Both the position numbers and the translations under genes were made by a program. Below are positions 1-6,697 of a stretch of 12,602 nt of DNA, piece after piece. The notes beneath the pieces are model-generated. The model did no database searches. It was given only the letters and a program-made list of their open reading frames with translations, and was not told the DNA's origin. Within the stretch, counting starts at the first letter, position 1, and each line of letters begins with the position of its first letter. This DNA is from Candidatus Odinarchaeota archaeon (GTDB lineage Archaea > Asgardarchaeota > Baldrarchaeia > Baldrarchaeales > DXJG01): positions 1 through 12,602 of the forward strand of contig JAGGSW010000009.1 in NCBI GenBank assembly GCA_021158895.1, in the 5' to 3' direction.

Positions 1-80
1 CTTTACAAATATATAGAATAAGTACTCATTTATTGTATTTAGGTTATTAAAATTAAATTTTAATGTAAACAATTGACTAT

Positions 81-95
81 GAAAGGTTTATATTT
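81..95 (+). promoter_or_regulatory. Putative archaeal promoter (BRE plus TATA box) of the acyl-CoA synthetase gene
   Basis: A purine-rich GAAAGG (81-86) is followed directly by TTTATATTT (87-95), which resembles an archaeal BRE/TATA pair. A start site about 25 bases downstream would fall near 116-120, just ahead of the ribosome binding site at 123-128 and the GTG at 135. Upstream, 46-64 holds an AT-only palindrome (ATTAAAAT, TAA, ATTTTAAT) of unknown meaning. The assignment rests on pattern and position only. Confidence 0.45.
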
Positions 96-122
96 CTCTC
101 ACAGTTTTTGGTTGCCAAATTT

Positions 123-128
123 GGAGGG
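123..128 (+). promoter_or_regulatory. Shine-Dalgarno site that sets the start at GTG 135
   Basis: GGAGGG lies six bases before GTG 135. The frame opened there reads VDVPSAKSEQEPKTIDYGEI and runs into the conserved Rossmann start of the synthetase after a one-base shift at 221-226. This shows that ATG 218, the first start of the next frame block, is not the native start. Confidence 0.65.
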
Positions 129-134
129 AACTGT

Positions 135-1598
135 GTGGTCGACGTGCCATCTGCCAAAAGTGAGCAAGAACCAAAAACCATAGACTATGGAGAAATACCA
201 CTACGTGATGAGCTCAAATGTTTTTTGAGCCAAAATCCGTTGCAGTGATTGGGACTTCTGCGACACCAGGCAAGCTTGGTTATAACGTTTTATCAAACCT
301 TATTGAGGGCAAGTTTCGAGGTAAAGTTTATCCCATTAATCCGAAAGCGGATGAAATACTTGGACTCAGATGTTATAAATCTATCTTAGATGTTCCAGAT
401 GAGGTTGATCTTGCCGTACTCATTGTTCCGGCAAAATTATTCCTGAAGTTTTAATGGATTGTGTTAGTAAGAGCGTTAGAGCGGTTATTATTGAGGCCGG
501 TGGATTTGCTGAGATAGGTGGAGAGGGATCGATGCTTCAAGAGAAAATACGTAGTATTGCTAAGAAGGAACGGATCAGAATTGTTGGTCCAAACTGTGCA
601 GGAATAGTTAACACTCATAAAAATCTCATAACAACTTTTGCTAATGTGAAAAATCTTAGAAAGGGAGGTATAAGTTTCATAACACAGGCTGGTATCTTTG
701 CAGCTGGTATGTTTGAAATATACGGTCCCAGATGGGAATCAGTAAGGTTATCACTATTGGAAATAAGGCTGATGTAGATGAGGCAAATTCAAAGAATGGC
801 AAATTCCAAGAAGAACATGTTAGAATATCTTGCAGAAGACCCAGAGACAAAAGTTGTGGGTATGTATCTTGAGGGTGTAAGTGATGGCAGAAAGTTTTTA
901 TCAGCATTTAAAAAACTGTTTTAAAGAAACCTGTTGTAATATTAAAGGGTGGGAGAACTGAGGAAGGCAAAAAAGCTGTTAGTTCTCATACCGCAAGTCT
1001 AGCTGGAAATGCAGAGATTTATGATGCTGCCTTTAAACAATATGGAGCAATAAAGGCTGAAAACCTTGAGCAATTATTCGATTTTGTTAGATTTTTTGCC
1101 TTACAACCATTAATGAAAGGAAATAAAATTGCCGTTGTAACCTATGCCGGATCCATGGGAATATTATCTGTTGACAGAGCTGTTTCACTTGGATTGGAAA
1201 TAGCTGAACCTTCAAGCACTGTGTTGAAGAAGCTTAAAGGAATAGCTTTTCCATGGACAAGCAGCTTTAATCCGCTTGATTTAAGTTTTCTAGTTACAAC
1301 AGAACAGTACGTTGAAAGCACTAGAATCTTTATGAAAACAGAAGAAATCGATGGGATTTCTCTCATTGTTCCAGCACTTAAAGTAGTTGAAGTAGGTAAA
1401 GCAGTTGCTGAAGTGCTGGAAGATGGGAATACTAAGCCTCTAGTTTTTTACGTCCCATTAGGAGAATATGTAATGGGCAATACACAAAAAGTTGAGGAAC
1501 TGGGAATACCCTGCTATCCAACGCCTGAAAGAGCAGTTGATGTGCTCCACATTTCTTACAAATACTATCTCTATTTGAGAAATCGTGAAAAAATATGA
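135..1598 (+). pseudogene. acdA: Acetyl/acyl-CoA synthetase (ADP-forming) alpha subunit, multiply frameshifted
   Basis: The intact enzyme converts acyl-CoA, ADP and phosphate to acid, CoA and ATP in the cytoplasm. Joined across frames, the gene encodes about 480 residues, close to a normal alpha subunit (about 460) plus a short N-terminal extension. Recognisable parts are the CoA-binding start PKSVAVIG, VGPNCAGIVNT, GNKADVDEA, SSHTASLAG with the expected phospho-histidine, and AVVTYAGSMGILSVD of the second domain. The frame changes five times: at T6 221-226, A4 433-436, near 727-732 (CCCAGATGG), at an insertion around 782-813, and at A6 910-915. The four single-base sites each behave as a loss of one base. 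No block contains an internal in-frame stop, and conservation is high on both sides of each lesion. No beta (ATP-grasp) subunit follows; the next gene is convergent, 12 bases away. Either a recent pseudogene or sequencing error would fit. Confidence 0.8.
782..813 (+). repeat. Imperfect 16-nt tandem duplication inside the synthetase gene
   Basis: Positions 782-797 and 798-813 match at 14 of 16 bases and share GGCAAATTC. The extra DNA shifts the frame from GATGAGGCA to AACATGTTAGAA. Removing 28 nt (786-813) gives DEANMLEYLAEDPET, which fits the usual family spacing. Removing 19 nt would give DEANSKNMLEYL. It has no central helix with opposed 3-nt bulges, unlike the glyA insertions. Confidence 0.6.
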
Positions 1599-1610
1599 AT
1601 ATCTAATGCT

Positions 1611-3458
1611 TTAAATAAAAAGCAGCAAAAATAGTATAGAGGCAACGAGTGTTGGAATAAATGTGGCAATTGCGGCATTTTTTGCAATTGAATACCCGAT
1701 CAGAACAGCGGATGTTAATATAGATACTTGATGTTCTCCCATAACTTTTAATTTAGGTATCTCTACTATTTTAGATCCCACTTTTACTGGTTCCATGTTT
1801 TTTTCTGCTTGTTTAGTTAGATCAACAACATAGGTAATTAATTCCTCACAATCGATTCCTCTTCCAAGGGGAACATATCCGCCTTTACTGGGAGACACCG
1901 CATTTACTTCATGAGTATCTGTAGTCATAACCTCAGCATCCTTTATTCCAAATTCTTTCCTTAGTCGATCAATTATTTGTTCTCTAAGACCAAAATCCAA
2001 ATTATTACTATCAAAAACAACATATGCATAATACTCGCTGCCAATTTCCATAAGCAAAACAGAAACACCATCACTTCCCAAGCCTTTCTCCAACGGGATA
2101 TTAATATCTCTACCCTTGGCAACTCCTATTTTAAGCGGCCTTACGGACATATTCAACAATTGTTTAAAACTTTTTTGCGCTGCCAAAATAAGTTCCTTAG
2201 CAGTTTCAGAACCTATTAATACATCTTCAAATGTTTCACCCATACAATTGTGGGCATCAACAAAGAAAGCCTTCTTGCTCCCTTCCTTTTCAATTATTTT
2301 GGTGGTCAAGAGTCCCACACCGAGAGAGATGTCATCCATCGGTAAAGGTGAGCGGGTTGCAATAATCAATGTAAGATCGCCGAGAGTCTGAGTTTTTACC
2401 GTCATGGTACCCTCTTTAGCGTAAGTTATTGAGGTAGCTCCATCAACATAGCTGATATCGTTTATGTTTCTGATAATTTCATCTAGTACGTATTGGAGTT
2501 GATTCTTTGATGTTAAATTAAGAGAGTGATCACATGATCCGTGGAGTACTATAACCTCCGCCCCTGTTTTCTGCTTTAGCTCTTTAGCTAGAAAATGAGG
2601 TAACAAACTGCTCCCAATGGTTTTAAAGGGACCTGGATGGATGGTTGGAATTACCAAAATAGCTTTCATGCGTCCCTTTATATTTTTGAAGCATATAACT
2701 GCCACAGGCAAAGTTCTCTCCTCACCAATTCTAGTTAGAAGCGCCTCTAAGGGCATGTCTTCCTGCTCTGTCCATTCAGCAATAAAGGCTTTAAAAAGAT
2801 CTAAGCCGCCAACACCCAGAGATGATTTTATACTGCTATTCACGGTTTTAAGATATATTGATGTAGAAAATAGAAAGATTAACAAAATCAAAATCAAAGG
2901 AATAACATACTGTTTTACTGAGGGTATTGGAAGTTCCTGAGGAAAAAGAAAGTTTAATAATACTTCTCTTAAAAGTATTAGGATAAAAGGCTGAATTGTG
3001 GATATGGTAATTACCTCTGGCACAGAGATTTGTGAAATAGAATAACAAGTGATAATTCTGAACGATGTCATTATAGCTATACCAACTATAAGTGAAAACA
3101 CGGCAACTCCATAATTACCGATCGATACTAAGGCTGATAAACCATATACTGCGTATAGAAGAATAACAGAAAAAGTGTTTAACGCTACAAGTCTTCTGAA
3201 ATTTAGAACTTTAGTTTTTCCCTTAATTATCATTAAACTCATAATGGCTGAAATAATTAGAGAACCCCAAATTTCAATAATGCCTTCGCAAATAATATAG
3301 GGAAATATTATTAAATCTAAAGTTCTAAGGTAGAACGAAATGTTAGATAAAAACGCCATAAAAAGGCTTAACAGCAAACTGAAAATCAGAAGTATCTTTG
3401 TACTTGGCAGGGCGAAAAGTTTACTGTAAATTCTTACAGCTCTCTCTATCCTACTCAA
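1611..3458 (-). CDS. DUF2070 family archaeal membrane protein
   Basis: This is a 615-residue protein of the archaeal DUF2070 family; its biochemical role is not known to me. About the first 205 residues are hydrophobic with roughly six membrane segments. A large soluble domain follows, and two hydrophobic stretches close the C-terminus. The soluble part carries conserved polar motifs: HPGPF (about 274-278), HGSCDHS (about 306-312), DAHN (about 401-404), DTHEV (about 514-518) and SKGGY. Such repeated Asp/His pairs suggest a metal-dependent hydrolase fold, but that is inference. I chose TTG 3458 as start. GGAGG sits nine bases before it, and the product begins SRIERAVRIY, the usual family N-terminus; the frame is open to TTG 3482 but with no ribosome site there. 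It is divergent from the ZPR1 gene and ends 12 bases from the synthetase stop. Confidence 0.85.
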   Translation of the reverse strand: MSRIERAVRIYSKLFALPSTKILLIFSLLLSLFMAFLSNISFYLRTLDLIIFPYIICEGIIEIWGSLIISAIMSLMIIKGKTKVLNFRRLVALNTFSVILLYAVYGLSALVSIGNYGVAVFSLIVGIAIMTSFRIITCYSISQISVPEVITISTIQPFILILLREVLLNFLFPQELPIPSVKQYVIPLILILLIFLFSTSIYLKTVNSSIKSSLGVGGLDLFKAFIAEWTEQEDMPLEALLTRIGEERTLPVAVICFKNIKGRMKAILVIPTIHPGPFKTIGSSLLPHFLAKELKQKTGAEVIVLHGSCDHSLNLTSKNQLQYVLDEIIRNINDISYVDGATSITYAKEGTMTVKTQTLGDLTLIIATRSPLPMDDISLGVGLLTTKIIEKEGSKKAFFVDAHNCMGETFEDVLIGSETAKELILAAQKSFKQLLNMSVRPLKIGVAKGRDINIPLEKGLGSDGVSVLLMEIGSEYYAYVVFDSNNLDFGLREQIIDRLRKEFGIKDAEVMTTDTHEVNAVSPSKGGYVPLGRGIDCEELITYVVDLTKQAEKNMEPVKVGSKIVEIPKLKVMGEHQVSILTSAVLIGYSIAKNAAIATFIPTLVASILFLLLFI

Positions 3459-3520
3459 AACTGTCAGCCTCCAAGTGCTCAATAGAAATTAGAATTTGAA
3501 TAGGTGGGTGTGTGAAGTAG

Positions 3521-4156
3521 ATGAAGAAAAACACACTTAAAGTTACTGTTTCTAGATGCCCAATCTGCGGCAATGAAACGTTAATGGAAAAAATGACAAC
3601 AGTTGCTATTCCCCACTTCGGAGAAGTTTTACTATTAACTCTCCAATGTGAAAAATGCGGTTTCAAACACAGTGATATAATTTGCACAGCAGAAAGAACC
3701 CCTTCGCGATATTCTCTTAAAGTGGAAACATCTCAAGACCTCTATGCGAAGGTAATTAGGTCTTCAACAGCAACTATAAGGATACCTGAGTTGGGCATTA
3801 AAGTGGAGCCAGGACCAAGTTCAACGGCATTTATAACAAATGTCGAAGGAGTACTAGAAAGAGTGAAAGATATCGTTGAAATGGCTAAACGATGGACAAA
3901 AAACAATGAAAAACAAAAAAGATGTGATAAAATTCTAAGTACAATCGAAGAAGTAAAAAGCGGAAAGGAAAAAATTACAATTATAATTGAAGATCCACTT
4001 GGGAACAGTGCAATAATTCATTCACAAAAAAACAAAGTAGTAATGGAAAAACTTTCACAAGATGAAATTAAGAAATTGAGGACCGGGTTGTTAATAATAC
4101 CCTCTGTTTCGTTAAAAAGTGATGATGATATCTATGGGAATGGTATCAATCCATAG
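3521..4156 (+). CDS. ZPR1-type zinc-finger protein
   Basis: The 211-residue product matches the archaeal ZPR1-related family. A four-cysteine zinc finger opens the protein, CPICGNE at about 13-19 pairing with CEKCGFKHSD at about 43-52, and is followed by the beta-rich ZPR1 domain with RSSTATIRIPELGIKVEPG (about 80-98). Eukaryotic ZPR1 assists translation elongation factor eEF1A folding; the archaeal version is usually a single zinc-finger module, and a similar role here is inference. The C-terminal half is charged and ends in a stretch that overlaps the Sec61-beta gene by 25 bases tail to tail. ATG 3521 is fixed by an in-frame TAG immediately upstream. The 62 bases to the divergent DUF2070 start must hold both promoters. 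Confidence 0.85.
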   Translation: MKKNTLKVTVSRCPICGNETLMEKMTTVAIPHFGEVLLLTLQCEKCGFKHSDIICTAERTPSRYSLKVETSQDLYAKVIRSSTATIRIPELGIKVEPGPSSTAFITNVEGVLERVKDIVEMAKRWTKNNEKQKRCDKILSTIEEVKSGKEKITIIIEDPLGNSAIIHSQKNKVVMEKLSQDEIKKLRTGLLIIPSVSLKSDDDIYGNGINP

Positions 4157-4326
4157 GATCTCAGCCAAGCAATTCCCACTAGAATAATCAGGAAAAGCGA
4201 AAGTAAAACGACAGCTACTGGCCCGACTTTTATCCCTCTAGTTTCATCTTGGAAGAATCTAATTAATCCAGCACCAGTTACAGGCATCGGTCCTTCTCTT
4301 TTCTTCTTTTTAGACTTACGAGGCAA
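4132..4326 (-). CDS. Preprotein translocase subunit Sec61-beta
   Basis: This 64-residue protein is the small tail-anchored subunit of the archaeal SecYE-beta protein-conducting channel in the cytoplasmic membrane. It shows the family layout: a basic N-terminus (PRKSKKKKREGP), the conserved PVTGAGLIRFFQDE stretch, then GIKVGP leading into one membrane helix at about 36-56. Length is typical. The start is TTG 4326, six bases after a strong GGAGGG (4338-4333 on this strand). The 3' end overlaps the ZPR1 gene by 25 bases on the opposite strand, so the two transcripts would be complementary there. Confidence 0.92.
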   Translation of the reverse strand: MPRKSKKKKREGPMPVTGAGLIRFFQDETRGIKVGPVAVVLLSLFLIILVGIAWLRSYGLIPFP

Positions 4327-4338
4327 GTGATACCCTCC

Positions 4339-4676
4339 AAATTATCTAAAAAACTAAATTAAAGAACAAAATATTAATTTTTCTCCCATATCTACATTTG
4401 CAGAGTCACTGCGATTCGAAGCGTTACAAATCATATAATGATACAGCGTAACCGTTTGGCAATGAAATTTCGACTAGAAACCATTCCGTTGAGAACTTAG
4501 TGTCTAGTGCTTTTAAACAGTCTAATACGTCTCTCCGCTTTTACAACTATCCTCTCACAAAATTATACCTGACTTTCAAAAGAGTTGGAATTACCGAGTA
4601 GAATTATTAAAGTAGCCGTAAATAGCTAATAGACATATTGATAAGTTCAAAAGATAAACTTAATATACCTAAAATA
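4339..4676. other. Non-coding stretch between Sec61-beta and glyA
   Basis: About 340 bases contain no ORF of credible size. The region must hold the promoters of the two divergent genes. TTAATATA near 4660-4667 is TATA-like but lies too close to the glyA start to leave room for its leader and ribosome site. A TTCGAA-centred imperfect palindrome at 4411-4423 (GCGATTCGAAGCG) stands out. No tRNA, box C/D pair or repeat could be supported by eye. Confidence 0.4.
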
Positions 4677-4682
4677 GGAGGG
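4677..4682 (+). promoter_or_regulatory. Ribosome binding site of glyA
   Basis: GGAGGG lies nine bases before GTG 4692. That GTG opens the frame reading VKETEAREYYDKIF, which matches the N-terminal helix of archaeal SHMT. It fixes a start about 100 bases upstream of the first interruption, in a part of the gene cut off from the long downstream frames. Confidence 0.7.
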
Positions 4683-4691
4683 ATAAGAATC

Positions 4692-6124
4692 GTGAAAGAA
4701 ACAGAAGCAAGAGAATACTACGATAAAATATTTAAGTTATTAAAGAAGCACCATGAATGGTTTCGTAGTGCAATTCCGTTAATTGCTTCCGAAAGCCCAG
4801 CATAAACTGCTGGGTCGGAAAAACATCCCAAGTCCAGCAGTCAGAGAGTGTCTATGCAGCGATTTTGGAAACAGATACGCCGAAAGTCCCTGACTTGTAG
4901 GGACCGGTAAGGTTGGCCAGGTGAACGTGTATACGCAGGTTGTGTCTATATAGATCAAGTAGAGGAAATTGCTATCCAATTAGCTAAAAAACTATTTAAT
5001 GCAGAGTTCGCCGACGTTCGTGCTATTAGCGGCGTAATTGCAAACTTAATAGTATATACGGCTTTCACTGAACCTGGAGACCACATTATGAGTATATCCA
5101 TTCCATCGGGTGGTCATATAAGCTATGCAAAGAAAAAGCTTTGGGGCACAGCTGGGAAAGTTAGAGGATTAAAGGTACATTACTTTGATTTTGACGAAAA
5201 AGAAATGAACATTGATGTTGATGGAACGGCTAAAAAGGTTAAAAGACTTGAAAAGCAAGGAAAACGAATAAAACTTTTCATAATGGGCGCTAGTGTATTT
5301 CTTTTCCCAGAACCAGTAAAGGAGATCAGAGAAATTGCAGACGAGATTGGCGCGTATATACACTTTGACGGCGCACATGTCGCAGGGCTAATTGCTGGCG
5401 GGAAATTCCAAGATCCCTTAAGGGAAGGTGCAGATGTATTTACAATCAGTACTCATAAAACATTACCAGGACCACAAGGAGGGGCGGTCTTTTCACATAA
5501 CAAGTATGCGGAGGTTTTAAAAATGGCAGCTTTCCCATCTACAATGAGCAATCATCACCTACACTTGGTCGCTGGGAATAGCAGCAGCTAAGGCTGCTGC
5601 TACCAAGAGCAGTGGTTTTTGCAGAGATGCTTGCTTTCGGTAGGGAATACGCAGAGCAGATTATCAGAAACGCGAAGGCGCTAGGTCAGGCCTTATATGA
5701 GAGAGGTTTCAAGGTTCTCGCTGAACACAAGGGATTTACCGAATCGCACACGATTCTAGTAGATATTAGTGAAACACCACTAAAGGATGGTATGACGGTT
5801 GAGAAAAAACTAGAGGAAGCTAATATCATTGTTAATCGAAATCTGCTTCCGTGGGACAAAAGAGTTGGAAGAGATTATAGGAGACCTGGAGGTATACGTT
5901 TAGGCGTCAGCGAGATAACTAGACTAGGGATGAAAGAATCCGATATGGTTGAGGTAGCTGAATTAATTAAAAGAGTTGTTTTGGATCAAGAAGATCCGAA
6001 AAAGGTCGCTAAAGATGTTGCCGACTTCAGAAAAGACTTTCAAAAGGTTCATTATTGCTTTGACAACCTGACTGACGCCTATGAGTACATTAACATTAGA
6101 GGGTACTTTAACCTTAAGAAATAA
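4692..6124 (+). CDS. glyA: Serine/glycine hydroxymethyltransferase, interrupted by three BHB-like introns
   Basis: SHMT is a cytoplasmic PLP enzyme that interconverts serine and glycine, moving a one-carbon unit to a tetrahydropterin. The genomic frame is broken, but joining 4692-4793, 4822-4884, 4911-5578 and 5608-6124 gives 1350 nt, or 449 residues plus stop, close to archaeal GlyA length. Restored motifs include LIASEN across junction 1, RYAEGWPGERVYAGC across junction 2, and VAGKAVVFAEML across junction 3. Also present are the PLP-region aspartate in FDGAHVAG (about D208), the Schiff-base lysine in STHKT (about K238), NHHLH, and the C-terminal NRNLLPWD and GIRLGVSEITRLGM. Unspliced translation would stop at TAA 4803 after 37 codons. 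No other damage is seen in the 1.35 kb of exon sequence, which argues for a functional gene. A pseudogene or translational bypassing are the alternatives. Confidence 0.88.
4794..4821 (+). other. Putative BHB intron 1 of glyA (28 nt)
   Basis: The junction forms a bulge-helix-bulge. The central helix is TCCG (4788-4791) with CGGA (4816-4819). The 3-nt bulges are AAA (4792-4794) and AAA (4820-4822). The inner helix is GCCCAGCA (4795-4802) with TGCTGGGT (4808-4815), including one G-U pair, closed by loop TAAAC. The outer helix is weak, with a single T4787-A4823 pair. Cutting between nucleotides 2 and 3 of each bulge removes exactly 28 nt and joins GAA to AAC, restoring the LIASEN motif that contains the catalytic glutamate. 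The loop supplies an in-frame TAA if unspliced. Confidence 0.75.
4885..4910 (+). other. Putative BHB intron 2 of glyA (26 nt)
   Basis: This is the most canonical of the three. The outer helix is AC (4877-4878) with GT (4912-4913). The central four-pair helix is GCCG (4879-4882) with CGGT (4905-4908, one G-U pair). The bulges are AAA (4883-4885) and AAG (4909-4911). The inner helix is GTCCCT (4886-4891) with AGGGAC (4899-4904), and the loop is GACTTGT. Cleavage between nucleotides 2 and 3 of each bulge removes 26 nt and joins GAA to GGT, recreating RYAEGWPGERVY, the SHMT signature. The boundaries expected from protein homology and those from the structural rule coincide. Confidence 0.8.
5579..5607 (+). 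other. Putative BHB intron 3 of glyA (29 nt)
   Basis: The outer helix is GC (5571-5572) with GC (5609-5610). The central helix is TGGG (5573-5576) with ACCA (5602-5605), three pairs plus one G-A mismatch. The bulges are AAT (5577-5579) and AGA (5606-5608). The inner helix is a perfect nine-pair AGCAGCAGC (5580-5588) with GCTGCTGCT (5593-5601), and the loop is TAAG. Cleavage between nucleotides 2 and 3 of each bulge removes 29 nt and joins GGG-AA to A-GCA, giving VAGKAVVFAEML in the correct frame. The central mismatch makes this the weakest BHB, though its hairpin is the most stable. Confidence 0.7.
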
Positions 6125-6212
6125 ACCAAATTTTTCTACAATATTTTTTGCAATAAACATCAAATATCATAAGTAAGTTAAACTAATGAATAAAATATTT
6201 GGAGGATGCCTA

Positions 6213-6506
6213 GTGCACATTAGGGAATTTCAAAACTTAATGAAAGAATTATACTATCATAGAGATTCTAAACGTGGAATATTTAAAACATTTACTTGGT
6301 TGGTTCAAGAAATAGGGGAATTAGGTAGAGCACTGCTAGACAATGACAGAGAAGGGCTAAAGGAAGAAGTCGGAGATGTTCTTGCTTGGCTTGCCAGCCT
6401 ATGCAATATTTTGAACATAGACTTAGAAGAATCTGCAATAAACAAATATCATGGGGTTTGCCCCAAATGTGGAGAAAAACCGTGTCGATGCTCGACTGAG
6501 CAGTAA
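6213..6506 (+). CDS. MazG-like nucleotide pyrophosphohydrolase with C-terminal zinc knuckle
   Basis: The 97-residue protein belongs to the all-alpha NTP pyrophosphohydrolase (MazG/dUTPase-like) group, which hydrolyses nucleoside triphosphates to monophosphate and pyrophosphate. Metal-binding acidic motifs are visible: EIGELGRALL in the first helix pair and KEEVGDVLAWLASL in the next, giving the ExxE...ExxD pattern. A Cys-rich tail CPKCGEKPCRC probably binds zinc. I placed the start at GTG 6213 rather than the upstream in-frame ATG 6186, because GGAGG (6201-6205) lies seven bases before the GTG and the family homology starts there (HIREFQNLM). It lies about 90 bases after glyA in the same direction and could be cotranscribed. 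The substrate is not determined. Confidence 0.82.
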   Translation: MHIREFQNLMKELYYHRDSKRGIFKTFTWLVQEIGELGRALLDNDREGLKEEVGDVLAWLASLCNILNIDLEESAINKYHGVCPKCGEKPCRCSTEQ

Positions 6507-6596
6507 CTTGTGCATTTTAGTGGAAATCAGCTTTTTAAATTCGTTGGTTATGAAGTGTCAAGAGACTTGCTGCATACAATATGTTTGTCAAGAGTT

Positions 6597-6608
6597 AAAG
6601 TTTTATAA
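6597..6608 (+). promoter_or_regulatory. Putative promoter of the CBS-domain gene
   Basis: AAAGTTTTATAA combines a BRE-like AAAG with a good archaeal TATA element, about 90 bases ahead of ATG 6698. A start site near 6630 would leave a leader of roughly 65 bases. The 190 bases between the MazG-like stop and ATG 6698 carry no gene. Confidence 0.45.
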
Positions 6609-6697
6609 GTGTTGGTTCACTTATCTTTGTGGAGTTTTAATGAGAGTTTTACACATCATAGTTGTTGTTCTTAAACGCCGTTTGAGGAGGCGGAGCT

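Noticed and set aside
46..64. AT-only palindrome as a terminator or operator
   Set aside because: An ATTAAAAT/ATTTTAAT dyad is expected by chance in such AT-rich DNA, and nothing else supports a function.
782..813. A fourth BHB intron in the synthetase gene
   Set aside because: No four-pair central helix with opposed 3-nt bulges can be drawn; the insert looks like a duplication instead.
135..1598. Programmed frameshifting or transcriptional slippage in the synthetase gene
   Set aside because: Four separate one-base shifts plus an insertion in one gene, at runs as short as three or four bases and without stimulatory structures, are not plausible as programmed events.
4411..4423. TTCGAA core resembling a tRNA T-loop
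   Set aside because: On neither strand does the flanking sequence form a five-pair T-stem, and no acceptor or anticodon arm could be found at the right distance.
4779..4979. 66-residue ORF on the minus strand over the 5' part of glyA
   Set aside because: It lies antisense to conserved SHMT exons and shows no ribosome site or family resemblance.
5612..6124. GTG 5612 as an independent start for a separate small protein
   Set aside because: No ribosome site precedes it. The sequence is the C-terminal part of SHMT and continues the upstream frame once the 29-nt insertion is removed.
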